From Gandjariella thermophila (GTDB taxonomy: Bacteria; Actinomycetota; Actinomycetes; Mycobacteriales; Pseudonocardiaceae): a stretch of DNA of 64,000 bases. A program made the translations under genes and the position numbers. How positions within the stretch are numbered: position 1 is the first letter of the stretch; each line of letters starts with the position of its first letter. Below the pieces are notes generated by a model that did no database searches, was not told where the DNA came from, and saw only the letters and a program-made list of their open reading frames with translations. The DNA is taken from the NCBI RefSeq assembly GCF_005405885.1, contig NZ_BJFL01000020.1:16906-80905 (forward strand), read 5' to 3'. Shown one piece after another: positions 9,180-17,907 of the stretch.

Positions 9180-10219
9180 CGTTGGCCTTCGACGGGGGCC
9201 GGCGCCGCTTCGATCAGTGACAGGTCGAACCGCTCCAGCTTCCGCACCTGGATGACGTCGAAACCCGCCTTGGCACAGAGCTTCTCGAAGTCCTCCCGGC
9301 TGCGCTCCCGGCCGCCCAGCGCGGTCATCATGTTGAGGTCGCTCAGACGCGAGTACACCGCGCCCGACGCCGCGACCGAGTCGTCCAGCACCGGTTCGAG
9401 GATGAGCAACCGTCCGTGGTCCGGAATGGCGCGGCGGCAGTTCACCAGAATCTCGTGCGCGGCCGAGTCGTCCCAGTCGTGCAGCACGCTCTTGATGAGG
9501 TAGACATCCGATCCGGCGGGCACGTACTGGAAGAAATCGCCGGCCGTCACCGTGCACCGGTCCGCCACGCCCACCTCGTCGAGCGTGACCTTGGCCTGGG
9601 CCACCCCGGCCGCCGTGTCGTACAGGGTGCCGGTGAGCCCAGGGTGGGCGGCGAGCACATTCCCGAGCAGGGTGCCGTCACCACCGCCGATGTCGGTGAC
9701 CGCCGCGCCTTCCGGGAAGTCGTAGGCCTGCGCGATGTCCTTGGCGATCAGCCGAGAACCCTGCCGCATGGCCAGGTTGAGGCTCTCGTACAGCTCTGGA
9801 TGGGCGGTCAGGTAGCCGAAGAAGTCGGTCCCGTTGCGGTCCTTGAACGCGCACTTCCCGGTCAGGACGGAGCTCTTCATCTCGTGCCAGGAGACCAGGT
9901 CGCCGATGTGCACGGTGGTCAGCTTGGCCAGGCTCGCCAGCGAGTTCGGGTCCGTCTTGCGGAGCAGCTTGCCGCTCTCGGTCAGGCTGAAGCGCCCGGT
10001 GTCGTCCTCGGCGCACAGCCCCAGCCCGGCCAGCGCGCGCAGCAGCCGCGTCAGGTTCCGCGGGTCGGCGTTCAGGCCGCGGGCCAACTCGGTCGGATCG
10101 GTGAGCCCGGAGTCGATCGCGTCGACGATCTCGAGGTCAAGCGCGACAGCCAGTGCCTGTCCGGCGACATTGGAGTACAGCAGCATGAAAATGCGTTCGT
10201 AGTCGGCGCTCGAAGCCAT
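9176..10219 (-). CDS. SAM-dependent O-methyltransferase
   Basis: A 347-residue enzyme with an N-terminal dimerisation/winged-helix domain (LTDPTELARGLNADPRNLTR) and a methyltransferase_2 domain (AAVTDIGGGDGTLLGNVL, VYLIKSVLHDWDD). It belongs to the TcmN/DnrK/carminomycin-4-O-methyltransferase group acting on phenolic or carboxyl groups of polyketides. ATG at 10219 is preferred over an upstream TTG because relatives begin near here. It is the first gene of the leftward operon and faces the P450 gene across a 214-bp divergent promoter region. Confidence 0.9.
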   Translation of the reverse strand: MASSADYERIFMLLYSNVAGQALAVALDLEIVDAIDSGLTDPTELARGLNADPRNLTRLLRALAGLGLCAEDDTGRFSLTESGKLLRKTDPNSLASLAKLTTVHIGDLVSWHEMKSSVLTGKCAFKDRNGTDFFGYLTAHPELYESLNLAMRQGSRLIAKDIAQAYDFPEGAAVTDIGGGDGTLLGNVLAAHPGLTGTLYDTAAGVAQAKVTLDEVGVADRCTVTAGDFFQYVPAGSDVYLIKSVLHDWDDSAAHEILVNCRRAIPDHGRLLILEPVLDDSVAASGAVYSRLSDLNMMTALGGRERSREDFEKLCAKAGFDVIQVRKLERFDLSLIEAAPAPVEGQR

Positions 10220-10267
10220 CCTCGTCCCCAATCTCGCGACCTTTTCTCGAAGACTAGGGTCGGAAAC

Positions 10268-10285
10268 TTGACAGGACCTTGAGCC
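10268..10285 (+). promoter_or_regulatory. Possible SARP-type direct repeat in the divergent promoter
   Basis: TTGACAG at 10268 and TTGAGCC at 10279 are similar heptamers 11 bp apart. SARP activators are known to bind direct heptamers at one-helix-turn spacing just upstream of a -10 element. The site lies between the leftward O-methyltransferase operon and the rightward P450, and a SARP gene is in this cluster. The match is by eye only; TTGACA could also simply serve as a -35 box. Confidence 0.35.
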
Positions 10286-10433
10286 GTGGATGAGTCTCGG
10301 CGGAGAGGCTCGGTCACGCCGCCCTAGTCAGCCTCAAGCCGTTGTGTGGGCGCAGGTCATACGATTTGGCAATGGCCCAATGTCGCGTCCAGGCTCGAGG
10401 CCGATGCCTGCCGGACCGCCAGGGAGCGGAATC

Positions 10434-11684
10434 GTGAACAATTACGTCGACGAGCACGAGGACCTTCGGGACGCGTCCTCGGTCATGGACCGTTTGCTGT
10501 CTCCAGGACTAGCGGATCCTTACCCGCTCTACGAATGGCTGCGCACGAACGCGCCCGTGTATTTCAGCGAACAACTCGGCGCCCATGTGCTGACGAGATT
10601 CGCCGACTGCGAGTACCTGCTGAAGAACCCGACGCTCTTCCCGGCGCCGGACGAGGACGCGTTGATCGGAATGATGCCGGAGGGCAACCGCGTCGACCCG
10701 TTCCTCATGCTGGTGAGGTCGCTGGTGAACTCCAATCCACCCAAGCACACCCGGCTGCGCCAGCTGGTCAGCAAGGCGTTCACGGCGCGTCGGGTCGAGG
10801 CGCTGACGCAGGACGTCATGCGCATCGCCGCCGACCACGTCGGCGCCGTCGCCGAGCGCTCCGCCGGTCGGCCGATCGACCTGCACGACGAGCTGTCGGT
10901 GCCGGTTCCACTGCGGGTGCTGGCCCAGCTGCTCGGCCTCCCCCTGGACGACGACCGGCTGCTGGCCGAGCTGATCCCGCCCATCATGAACGTCATCGAT
11001 CCCTCGGCCGACGCGGCGGCCATCAAGGCCGCTGACGACGCCTTCGCACGGCTCACCGGCCACCTGTGGGAGCTGGTCGAGCGGCGGCGCGCCAACCCGC
11101 GGGACGACCTCGTCTCGGCGCTCGCCGCGATCCAGGCCGAGGACAGGAGCCAGCTCAGCGACGACGAACTGCAAGCGATGCTCGTCGCCCTGCTCACCGC
11201 CGGGTACGAGACCACCGCCACCGCGATCGACATCAGCGTGCTCACGCTGCTGCGGCATCCGGAGTACCGGCCGGACCTCAAGACCTACGAGGGCGCCATG
11301 CGGTTCACCGACGAAGTGCTGCGGTGGGATCCATCCGGGCCGATGTCCGCCGGTTTCCGGATCGCCGCCGAGGATGTCCGGTTCGGAGACCACAAGGTGC
11401 CCGCCGGATCGCAGGTCCGCGTCCTGTTCGCCGCGGCGAACCGGGACCCGGCGGCCAACGCCGACCCGGACCGGTTCGATCCACACCGACCTTCCCCCCG
11501 GTCGCTGGCCTTCGGCGGCGGCATCCACCACTGTCTCGGCCGCAACCTCGCGCGTATGGAGATCACCGCGGTGCTGATGGCCGTCGCCGAGCGCATGCCG
11601 ACCCTGGAGCTGGTGGGGGAGCCGGTCCGCCGGCGTTCGCTGCCGCTGCGGGACTTCTCCTTCCTCCAGGCGCGCCTGCGCTGA
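10434..11684 (+). CDS. Cytochrome P450
   Basis: A complete 416-residue bacterial P450 with I-helix LLTAGYETTATAID, the ExxR pair in TDEVLRW and the heme-ligand motif FGGGIHHCLGRNLARME near the C-terminus. It would hydroxylate or otherwise oxidise the polyketide, using ferredoxin partners encoded elsewhere. GTG at 10434 is chosen because GGAG lies 7 nt before it; ATG codons at 10380 and 10404 lack such a site. It is transcribed away from the main operon and ends at a strong shared terminator. Confidence 0.93.
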   Translation: MNNYVDEHEDLRDASSVMDRLLSPGLADPYPLYEWLRTNAPVYFSEQLGAHVLTRFADCEYLLKNPTLFPAPDEDALIGMMPEGNRVDPFLMLVRSLVNSNPPKHTRLRQLVSKAFTARRVEALTQDVMRIAADHVGAVAERSAGRPIDLHDELSVPVPLRVLAQLLGLPLDDDRLLAELIPPIMNVIDPSADAAAIKAADDAFARLTGHLWELVERRRANPRDDLVSALAAIQAEDRSQLSDDELQAMLVALLTAGYETTATAIDISVLTLLRHPEYRPDLKTYEGAMRFTDEVLRWDPSGPMSAGFRIAAEDVRFGDHKVPAGSQVRVLFAAANRDPAANADPDRFDPHRPSPRSLAFGGGIHHCLGRNLARMEITAVLMAVAERMPTLELVGEPVRRRSLPLRDFSFLQARLR

Positions 11685-11706
11685 GCAGGCCACGCGGTGA
11701 CGTGCG

Positions 11707-11746
11707 GCGGAAGGCGGCGGAGGCATGCGCCTCCGCCGCCTTCCGC
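11707..11746. terminator. Bidirectional terminator hairpin
   Basis: An 18-bp inverted repeat (core GGAAGGCGGCGGAGGC and its complement) with a 4-nt ATGC loop sits in the 72-bp gap between the convergent P450 and exporter genes. Stem strength and position fit a terminator serving both strands. Confidence 0.85.
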
Positions 11747-11756
11747 TGACCCGCGG

Positions 11757-13442
11757 TTAGCCCTTGGCTGCCGCCCTCTCCTTCGCGGCCTCCTGAGCGC
11801 CGGCCTTCGCGCGCAGCGGCACCGACTTCCACAAGACCATGACGACGAGACCGGCGACGGCGAACGCGGTCGCGACCAGGAAGACGGTGCTCATCGAATC
11901 GGCGAACGCCTGCCTGAGCGGGTAGCTGACCGAGTCGGGCAGAGCCTGGAGCACCGACGTGTTGTGCACGACGTTCTGCGCCGCGTCGGTGTTACCCGAG
12001 TTCAGGCTGGCGACGAGTTGCCGAGCCGCCGGGTCGGCCACGCCCTTCGCCGTCTGGGCGAGTTCCTGGCGGAAAGCCGGCTGCCGAATCGCGGAGCCCA
12101 CCTGGCCCGCCATGGCCGACGGCGTGAGCGCGAACCACAACGCGAGGAAGACCGCGACACCGACCGTGCCGCCGATCTGCCGGAAGAAGGTGGCCGCCGC
12201 CGTTGAAATGCCCAGGTCCCGGGCCGGGAGAATATTCTGCATCACCAGCGTGATCGGCTGGTTGAAGCACCCGATGCCAGCGCCGAGGGCGAAGGTCACC
12301 GGTAGCAGGGCCCACTGGTTCTCGGTCCCCGACAGCACGTACATGAGGAACATGCTGGCCACCGTGACGACCGCCGAGACCAGCGAGTGCACCCGGTAAC
12401 CCCCGGTGCGGGAGATGACCTGGCCCGACACCAGTGCACCGACGATGGTACCGGCGATCATCGGCAGGAGCAGGACGCCGGCGTGGGTCGGCTCGGCGCC
12501 CAGCACCACCTGGAAATACTGCGGCAGCAGGCTGAAAGTGCCGATCATGAGCGCACCGAGGATGAAGGCGAGAACGGTGCCCTGAGAGAACCGCGGGTTC
12601 CGGAAGATGTGCAGCGGCAGCAGCGCGTTCGCGCCCATCCGTCGCTCGGTCCAGAGGAAGGCGAGGAGGCCGACGCCGAACACCACGAAGCAGGCGACGG
12701 CCGGGACCGACCCCCAGCCCCAGACCTGGCCGAACTCGGCCACCACGAGCATCGGGCCCAGTGCGATGGTCAGCAACACGCCGCCGATCCAGTCGAGGCG
12801 GACGCCCTCGCGGCGCAAGTGCTGGATGTCCAGGACCTTCACCACGACGGCCAGCGCCGCCAGACCGAACGGCACGTTGATGAGGAACACCCACCGCCAG
12901 CCGGTGATACCGGCGATGCTCTGCGCGTTGGCGAACAAGCCGCCGATGACCGGTCCCAGCACGCTGGAACCGGTGAACACCGCCAGGAAGTAGCCCTGGT
13001 AGCGGGCGCGTTCCCGGGGCGCGACGATCTCGCCGAGGATCGTGAACGCCAACACGCCCAGGCCACCGGCGCCGATGCCCTGCACCGCCCGGAAGGCGGC
13101 GAGTTCGTACATCGAGGTCGCGCACGCGCAGGCGAGCGAACCGAGCATGAACAGCGAGATGGCGAACAGATAACAGGGCTTGCGCCCGAAAATGTCGGAG
13201 ACCTTGCCGTACAGCGGTGTGACAATCGTGGAGGTGACCAGGTACGCGGTGGTCACCCACGCCTGCTCGGTGTAGTCGCCGAGGTCGTCGGCGATGACGC
13301 GGACGGAGGTCGCGACGACCGTCTGCTCCATGGCGATCAGGAAGATTCCCATGAGCAGGCCGGACACCACGTACAGGATCTGCCGATGGGAAAGTATCGC
13401 CGGATTCGATTCAGAATTCTGGACCGATAGGCGGTCAGACAT
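11757..13442 (-). CDS. MFS drug exporter, DHA2 (14-TM, EmrB/QacA) family
   Basis: A 561-residue membrane protein with 14 hydrophobic segments, the motif-A loop GKVSDIFGRK and the start pattern LIAMEQTVVATSVRVIADDL. The family exports drugs by proton antiport, so this is the probable self-resistance/efflux pump for the cluster product. The C-terminal Ala/Lys-rich tail is cytoplasmic. A TetR gene lies 124 bp upstream on the same strand, the usual regulator-pump pairing, and the gap contains an ACCAAC half-site resembling the TetR palindrome. Confidence 0.92.
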   Translation of the reverse strand: MSDRLSVQNSESNPAILSHRQILYVVSGLLMGIFLIAMEQTVVATSVRVIADDLGDYTEQAWVTTAYLVTSTIVTPLYGKVSDIFGRKPCYLFAISLFMLGSLACACATSMYELAAFRAVQGIGAGGLGVLAFTILGEIVAPRERARYQGYFLAVFTGSSVLGPVIGGLFANAQSIAGITGWRWVFLINVPFGLAALAVVVKVLDIQHLRREGVRLDWIGGVLLTIALGPMLVVAEFGQVWGWGSVPAVACFVVFGVGLLAFLWTERRMGANALLPLHIFRNPRFSQGTVLAFILGALMIGTFSLLPQYFQVVLGAEPTHAGVLLLPMIAGTIVGALVSGQVISRTGGYRVHSLVSAVVTVASMFLMYVLSGTENQWALLPVTFALGAGIGCFNQPITLVMQNILPARDLGISTAAATFFRQIGGTVGVAVFLALWFALTPSAMAGQVGSAIRQPAFRQELAQTAKGVADPAARQLVASLNSGNTDAAQNVVHNTSVLQALPDSVSYPLRQAFADSMSTVFLVATAFAVAGLVVMVLWKSVPLRAKAGAQEAAKERAAAKG

Positions 13443-13566
13443 GATACGTACTCTCTTCTAGGCGAACACCAGTAGGCTCTGCCAGTCGTCGACCAACTGG
13501 CAACGCTGAAATATTCATAACTTGGTCAACACTGACCGCACGCTCACCAGGCTCAGCCCGCGGTCA

Positions 13567-14112
13567 TTATCTTGCGAACAAGGAATCCAACTGGGCGAAC
13601 ACGACACCGGCCGATTCCGGGTTCAGCTGAACGCCCTTGACCGCCCCGATCACCAACTCCACCGCGCCGTCTGTGTCCACGCGATCCGACCACACGCCCC
13701 GCTCACCCCCCGCGACCAGCAACTCGCGCAACGACCGACGCCAGTTGGCTTCGTGATGCTCCATCACCCTCCGGACCGCCGGGTCCCGGCGAGCACGCAG
13801 GCTGAGCTCCGCCGTCACGACGAAGACCTCCGGCGAACTCGCCAGCAGCTCCCGCAGATGCGTCAGATACTCCCGCAGTGACTCGTCCGGACCAGTTGCT
13901 TCCGGCAGGGTCGTGCCGAACTGCCTGATCGCGTATTCGGCGACTCCCGCGACGATTTCTTTCTTCCCCGGAAAATGGTGATGCAGCGTCGAATGGTCAA
14001 TGCCGACCTCTTCGGCGATCTGCCGCAGCCGTAGCCCCTCGAATCCGACCTCCGCCACCTGCCGGAAGGCAGCGCGAACGATCTCACCCCGCCGGTCAAC
14101 ACGCTCCAACAC
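13567..14112 (-). CDS. TetR/AcrR-family transcriptional regulator
   Basis: A 181-residue protein with an N-terminal helix-turn-helix (FEGLRLRQIAEEVGIDHSTL, then HHHFPGKKEIVAGV) and a TetR ligand-binding C-terminal domain. GTG at 14112 is preceded by GGAG at 5-nt spacing. It probably represses the exporter gene, and itself, until the polyketide or a precursor binds. A 14-bp perfect palindrome lies 18 bp upstream of its start. Confidence 0.9.
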   Translation of the reverse strand: MLERVDRRGEIVRAAFRQVAEVGFEGLRLRQIAEEVGIDHSTLHHHFPGKKEIVAGVAEYAIRQFGTTLPEATGPDESLREYLTHLRELLASSPEVFVVTAELSLRARRDPAVRRVMEHHEANWRRSLRELLVAGGERGVWSDRVDTDGAVELVIGAVKGVQLNPESAGVVFAQLDSLFAR

Positions 14113-14129
14113 GCCAACTCCAGGACTCC

Positions 14130-14143
14130 ACCAACCGGTTGGT
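14130..14143. promoter_or_regulatory. Perfect palindrome ACCAACCGGTTGGT, candidate TetR operator
   Basis: A 14-bp perfect palindrome centred between 14136 and 14137, just upstream of the TetR start. TetR-family autoregulatory operators have this form. A related half-site ACCAAC occurs at 13492-13497 in the exporter promoter, within the imperfect repeat GCCAGT...ACTGGC. The rest of the 217-bp gap between TetR and the SARP gene shows no gene. Confidence 0.55.
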
Positions 14144-14329
14144 TGAGTCTCGCACACGTCGACCGAGGCCTGCAACACGCTGAAGGAGCTGGCACAACGA
14201 GGTGTTGAGGCTGGTCGCCGGGCGGGCGTGGCCGCGAACGGGCACAGCAGGCAGGCCGGTGTGCCCGATCTCCCGCATACCGGCACGCGGGCAGGACGTG
14301 GGCGGCGGTGACTTCCGCGGGCCCCCGCG

Positions 14330-15151
14330 TCACGCCAGGCCGTACTCCCGCAGCGACAGCTCCGGCGTGTTCGCCAGCACCGCCTGGTGCAGTTCCTGCA
14401 GGCGACCGGACGGTTCGACGCCGAACTCCTCAACCAGGTTCTTGCGTAGATTCCGGAAGACCTCGAGCGCACGCCAGGCCGCACCGGAACGCTGGAACGC
14501 GATCATCAGTAGCGCGCAGAAGTTCTCGTGCATCGGGTTCTGCTCCACCAGCATGCGCAACTCCGGAATCAGCGCCGCGTGCTTGCCGAGGTGGAAGTCC
14601 GCGAGGATGCGCCGCTCGAGCACCCGCATGCGGGCCTCCTCCATGCCGATCGCCTCGATGGCCAGCACCCGCCCGACTGACACATCCATCAACGCCGGGC
14701 CACGCCACAGGTCGAGCGCCTGGCCCAGGTATCGGGACGCGCCTGCCGCGTCGCCCAGGTTGAGCGCGGTGTCCCCATCAGCGGCCAGCCGCTCGAACTC
14801 GCGCAGGTCGAACGAACTCGAGGTGGCCATCAACTGGTAGCCGTTGAGCCGGGTGGCCAGCAATTCCTTGGCCGCCCGCTGGGACTGAACGGGCAGCGAG
14901 TCCGCGATCAGCCGGCGCAGCTGCACGACGTAGGTCTGCAAGGTGGTCGTGCCGGTGCGCGGGATATCGTCCCCCCAGATTTCCTCCATCAGCGTCGACA
15001 CCGGGACGACCTGGCCACGCCGCAGGGCCAGCAGCAGGAGCAACTGCCTCGGCTTGGGCGCGGTCGGCGTGATCGACCTGCCGCGCAGTGTGACCGACGT
15101 CGGTCCTAGCACCCTGATGCACACCGACCGGTCGTCGATGGCCTCGTCCAT
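14330..15151 (-). CDS. SARP-family pathway activator
   Basis: A 273-residue regulator with an OmpR-type winged helix DNA-binding domain (about 10-100: VLGPTSVTLRGRSITPTAPK ... LQTYVVQLRRLIADSL) followed by a bacterial transcriptional activation domain (about 110-255: FDLREFERLAADGD ... ALEVFRNLRKNLVEEFGVEP). Small SARPs of this form (ActII-Orf4, DnrI, RedD type) switch on type II PKS clusters. ATG at 15151 is used; no clear ribosome site precedes it, and GTG 15235 or TTG 15241, which follow GGGGG, would add about 30 residues. Confidence 0.9.
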   Translation of the reverse strand: MDEAIDDRSVCIRVLGPTSVTLRGRSITPTAPKPRQLLLLLALRRGQVVPVSTLMEEIWGDDIPRTGTTTLQTYVVQLRRLIADSLPVQSQRAAKELLATRLNGYQLMATSSSFDLREFERLAADGDTALNLGDAAGASRYLGQALDLWRGPALMDVSVGRVLAIEAIGMEEARMRVLERRILADFHLGKHAALIPELRMLVEQNPMHENFCALLMIAFQRSGAAWRALEVFRNLRKNLVEEFGVEPSGRLQELHQAVLANTPELSLREYGLA

Positions 15152-15560
15152 CCGCGGCGGCACCACTGCACGAAAATCCTCATCGGCTCCGCCGGTCACT
15201 TGTAAATCAGCAATATTAAGACGCTTGGCGCACACCGTCAATCTACCCCCAGGTTTTTGTTGAACCCGCGCCAACAATCTCACAGATAATCGCAGCCCGT
15301 ACGGCCGCCTATCTACCTGCCAACCAGGCAACGTAGGCGTTCAGGTCGACGCCAACGTCAACCTGAAGAATTACCAGCCCAACGGCCGCGCTGATTGTTT
15401 CACCGACGAGGCGGCGTGGACGTGCTGGCCGAATGAGCGACCTCAGTGCCTACACGGCTTCACCCGAGCAATGCCCGCCGCTGTTCGGTCGCCGTGTCGA
15501 CGACATGCCATTCGCTATTCCTCCCCGAGCGCATCACGAATCGCGCCCTCCGCCGGGCGA

Positions 15561-15660
15561 GTCCGATATGATGGACCAACGCTGTGCCAGCGTACGCGAT
15601 CGAAGACTCGCGGTCAACTATGGAGGACTCTCCGCCCCCACAGGATCCACTATGATGGAC
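15561..15660 (+). repeat. Three 16-bp direct repeats upstream of the XRE operon
   Basis: GTCCGATATGATGGAC (15561-15576), GTCAACTATGGAGGAC (15613-15628) and ATCCACTATGATGGAC (15645-15660) share the pattern RTC-CC/AA-NTATGRNGGAC, and two have complementary outer arms. The last lies 19 bp before the XRE start, and each contains a TATGAT/TATGGA -10-like core. They are likely operator/promoter units for the XRE regulator downstream. The remaining gap from 15152 to 15560 holds an AT-richer stretch but no recognisable gene. Confidence 0.6.
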
Positions 15661-15679
15661 GCTCGAGGGGGTGGGCAGT

Positions 15680-16135
15680 GTGACCGGGACCGAGGGCGGC
15701 GACCACGAAGGCGACACCTTCGCGATCAAGCTACGGCGCCTGATGCTGACCAAACGGCATGGTGACGGTCGGCCGTACACGCCAAGCGAGGTCGCCAAGG
15801 ACATGACAAGGCAGGGCCGCCCGGTATCCAAGAGCTACATCTACGCGCTGCTCAACGGGACCAGCGAGCCAAGCCACAAGCTGGTTGAGGACTTCATAGC
15901 CTACTTCGGGGTCGAAGCAGAATACTTCAACAACTCACCGCGTGGACGTGAGCTCGCTCGGGACTATGAGCTTCTTGCCTTACTGGCCAAGGGGCAGGTG
16001 CTTGAGATCGCGTACCGTACTGCCCGCCTACCGGCAGAAGATATCAAACACGTGCTGGAGTTCGTGGAGTTCAAGGAGAGCCAGCTCAAACCGAAGGAAG
16101 GTCAGCCCGATTCGGAGGATCCTCCGCCTGGATAG
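15680..16135 (+). CDS. XRE-family helix-turn-helix regulator
   Basis: A 151-residue protein with an N-terminal HTH (about 12-70: IKLRRLM, TPSEVAKDMTRQGRPVSKSY, IYALLNGTSEPSHKLVEDF) and a helical C-terminal half. GTG at 15680 has GAGGGGG 8 nt upstream, better placed than GTG 15671. It is the first gene of a three-gene operon conserved in many actinomycetes (regulator, HExxH protein, MAB_1171c membrane protein). Three 16-bp repeats in front suggest autoregulation. No experimentally defined role is known to me. Confidence 0.85.
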   Translation: MTGTEGGDHEGDTFAIKLRRLMLTKRHGDGRPYTPSEVAKDMTRQGRPVSKSYIYALLNGTSEPSHKLVEDFIAYFGVEAEYFNNSPRGRELARDYELLALLAKGQVLEIAYRTARLPAEDIKHVLEFVEFKESQLKPKEGQPDSEDPPPG

Positions 16136-16199
16136 CATGCCGGCGGTCGTAGTTTGCCACAACACTCTGACGCTGAGCCAAAAAAAGGGGGAAGATCGG

Positions 16200-16742
16200 G
16201 TGGAGTCGCTCCTGCAACGGAGAATAGGGGAGTTTCGCCTGCGGCGGCGTCTGCGAAAAGAACTACGGGCCGTTGGGCTCGACTCCCCGGCCAGTATGGA
16301 CGAGTTATGCGCACGTCTGAGCCAGCACCGTGGTCGACCGATCACCGTCCTGGCCTACCCGTTACCGGTGCCAGGACCGTCTGGGTTGTGGATCAAGAGG
16401 GCGGCGGATGATGTCATCCTGTATCAGGCTGCCACCACACCAGCCCACCACGAGCAGATCAAGGCGCACGAACTGGGACATATACTGTCCAACCATCCCG
16501 CCGAGACGAGCGAGGAAGAAGACCTGCAGGCGCTGATGCCCAACATCCCGATCGAGGTCATCCGCCGCGCCATGCGTCGACGCACCACCTATCACGGCAG
16601 TGCCTATGAATGGGAAGCCGAAACGGTGGCCAGCATTCTACTGGAATCCGCTGCTGTCGCACGTTCGGTGAACCTGCCCAGCCGATCGACACGAGCGCGG
16701 CACGTCCAGCGCGCCCTCGGGGATGGACGAAACTGGCTATGA
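16200..16742 (+). CDS. ImmA/IrrE-like HExxH protein
   Basis: A 180-residue protein with a zinc-metallopeptidase motif HELGH at residues 90-94, as in ImmA/IrrE proteases that cleave or antagonise XRE-type repressors. The following acidic stretch (ETSEEEDLQ) and a later EWEAE glutamate fit the family. GTG at 16200 has GGGGG 8 nt upstream. It lies 64 bp after the XRE gene, its probable target, and overlaps the next gene by ATGA. Proteolysis is inferred from the motif. Confidence 0.8.
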   Translation: MESLLQRRIGEFRLRRRLRKELRAVGLDSPASMDELCARLSQHRGRPITVLAYPLPVPGPSGLWIKRAADDVILYQAATTPAHHEQIKAHELGHILSNHPAETSEEEDLQALMPNIPIEVIRRAMRRRTTYHGSAYEWEAETVASILLESAAVARSVNLPSRSTRARHVQRALGDGRNWL

Positions 16743-17860
16743 GCACCGTACTCCTTCGGTGCGTGACGCTGGCGTGGTTTCTGTACCGGTTGGTCCGTAC
16801 GCCACGCGACGCAGGCCTGTACGCCATCGTGGTATGCCTGATAATCCAACTTCTCACAATACCCGAGGTCATCTTCAAGATCCAGTCGATCACGGGATGG
16901 ACCGCCGTACCGACGTTGAAGTTGATAGTTAACTACTCGCTCACCGTGTCCCTGTATTTGATGATGTTGTTCTTCCTCCTCTCAGCCGGGGGCGGCCTGC
17001 GGCGGGCGGTGATCGAAGGTGCGGTTGTCTTGTCCGTCTGCGCGGGGATGACTATCGCGATGTTCACCACGCCAGAGCCGGTTCAGGCTCAGGCTTACTC
17101 CGGTGTCGGCGGACTGCCAGAAAACATGAGCGTAACCGGGCTGGCACCGTTTTTCCTGCTTGGTAATGCATACATTTCTTACATGTCGATCCAGATCGCT
17201 CGCTTGGCCCTTCGATACGCCGAAGAGGCGAATCCTCGTGGCCGGATCGGTCTACGCATTGCTGCCGTAGGACTTTTCTGTTACTTCCTGACCGCTGTGG
17301 TCCGTTGCGTGGCAACGGTCGTACGATGGGCGGGACATCCGGGATTTGGCGTGCACCTTGTCGCACTGATCAATGAGGGTGCTCCGGCGGGGACTGCCGT
17401 GTTTCTGGTTGGCGTGTCCTACGTCGGGTTGGCCGCCAGACTGGCCGCACTGCGCACCTGGCTGAGGCACTGGCGGGTCCACGACGAACTCTGGCCGTTA
17501 TGGCATCAGCTCAACATCGCGTTTCCGAATGACGCGCTGCAGAGTGCGCCCAAGCATCGCTGGGTCAACAGGTGGTCCCCCATGCACGTACACCGGCGAT
17601 GGTGGCGCCGGCTGGTCGAGTGCCGTGATGGGTTGGTACAGCTGAGTCCACAACTGGTGGAGGCCGGCCTGGATCATGGGCGGCCCATCCACGAGCAGGT
17701 CGAGTGTGTCCGGACGGCGCTACGACGCCAAACACACGGTCATCAACCTGCCTCCCGGAGCGCGGTTCTCGTCGCCGCTCCCGACACGGACGAACTCGAC
17801 TCCGACGAGCAGCAGTTGGTCCGTCTCTCGCAGGCCCTGGCTCAGGAGGGAAAGCCGTGA
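16739..17860 (+). CDS. MAB_1171c-family multi-pass membrane protein
   Basis: A 373-residue protein with about seven hydrophobic segments in its first 245 residues and a cytoplasmic C-terminal tail (from about LRTWLRHWRVHDELWPLW). The conserved W-x-x-L-x-x-A-tail with an aromatic-rich start identifies the MAB_1171c family, called putative transporters though without shown activity. ATG overlaps the HExxH gene stop (ATGA). It may sense or transmit a membrane signal to the XRE/peptidase pair; this is inference from context. Confidence 0.75.
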   Translation: MSTVLLRCVTLAWFLYRLVRTPRDAGLYAIVVCLIIQLLTIPEVIFKIQSITGWTAVPTLKLIVNYSLTVSLYLMMLFFLLSAGGGLRRAVIEGAVVLSVCAGMTIAMFTTPEPVQAQAYSGVGGLPENMSVTGLAPFFLLGNAYISYMSIQIARLALRYAEEANPRGRIGLRIAAVGLFCYFLTAVVRCVATVVRWAGHPGFGVHLVALINEGAPAGTAVFLVGVSYVGLAARLAALRTWLRHWRVHDELWPLWHQLNIAFPNDALQSAPKHRWVNRWSPMHVHRRWWRRLVECRDGLVQLSPQLVEAGLDHGRPIHEQVECVRTALRRQTHGHQPASRSAVLVAAPDTDELDSDEQQLVRLSQALAQEGKP

Positions 17861-17907
17861 CGCCGCCAAGACCGGGCCCAGAATCTCCTGGGGACCGCGC
17901 TCGGAAT

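Noticed and set aside
15433..15765. Rightward frame overlapping the repeat array before the XRE gene
   Set aside because: It crosses the promoter repeats and the XRE start in another frame, has no ribosome site and no recognisable composition.
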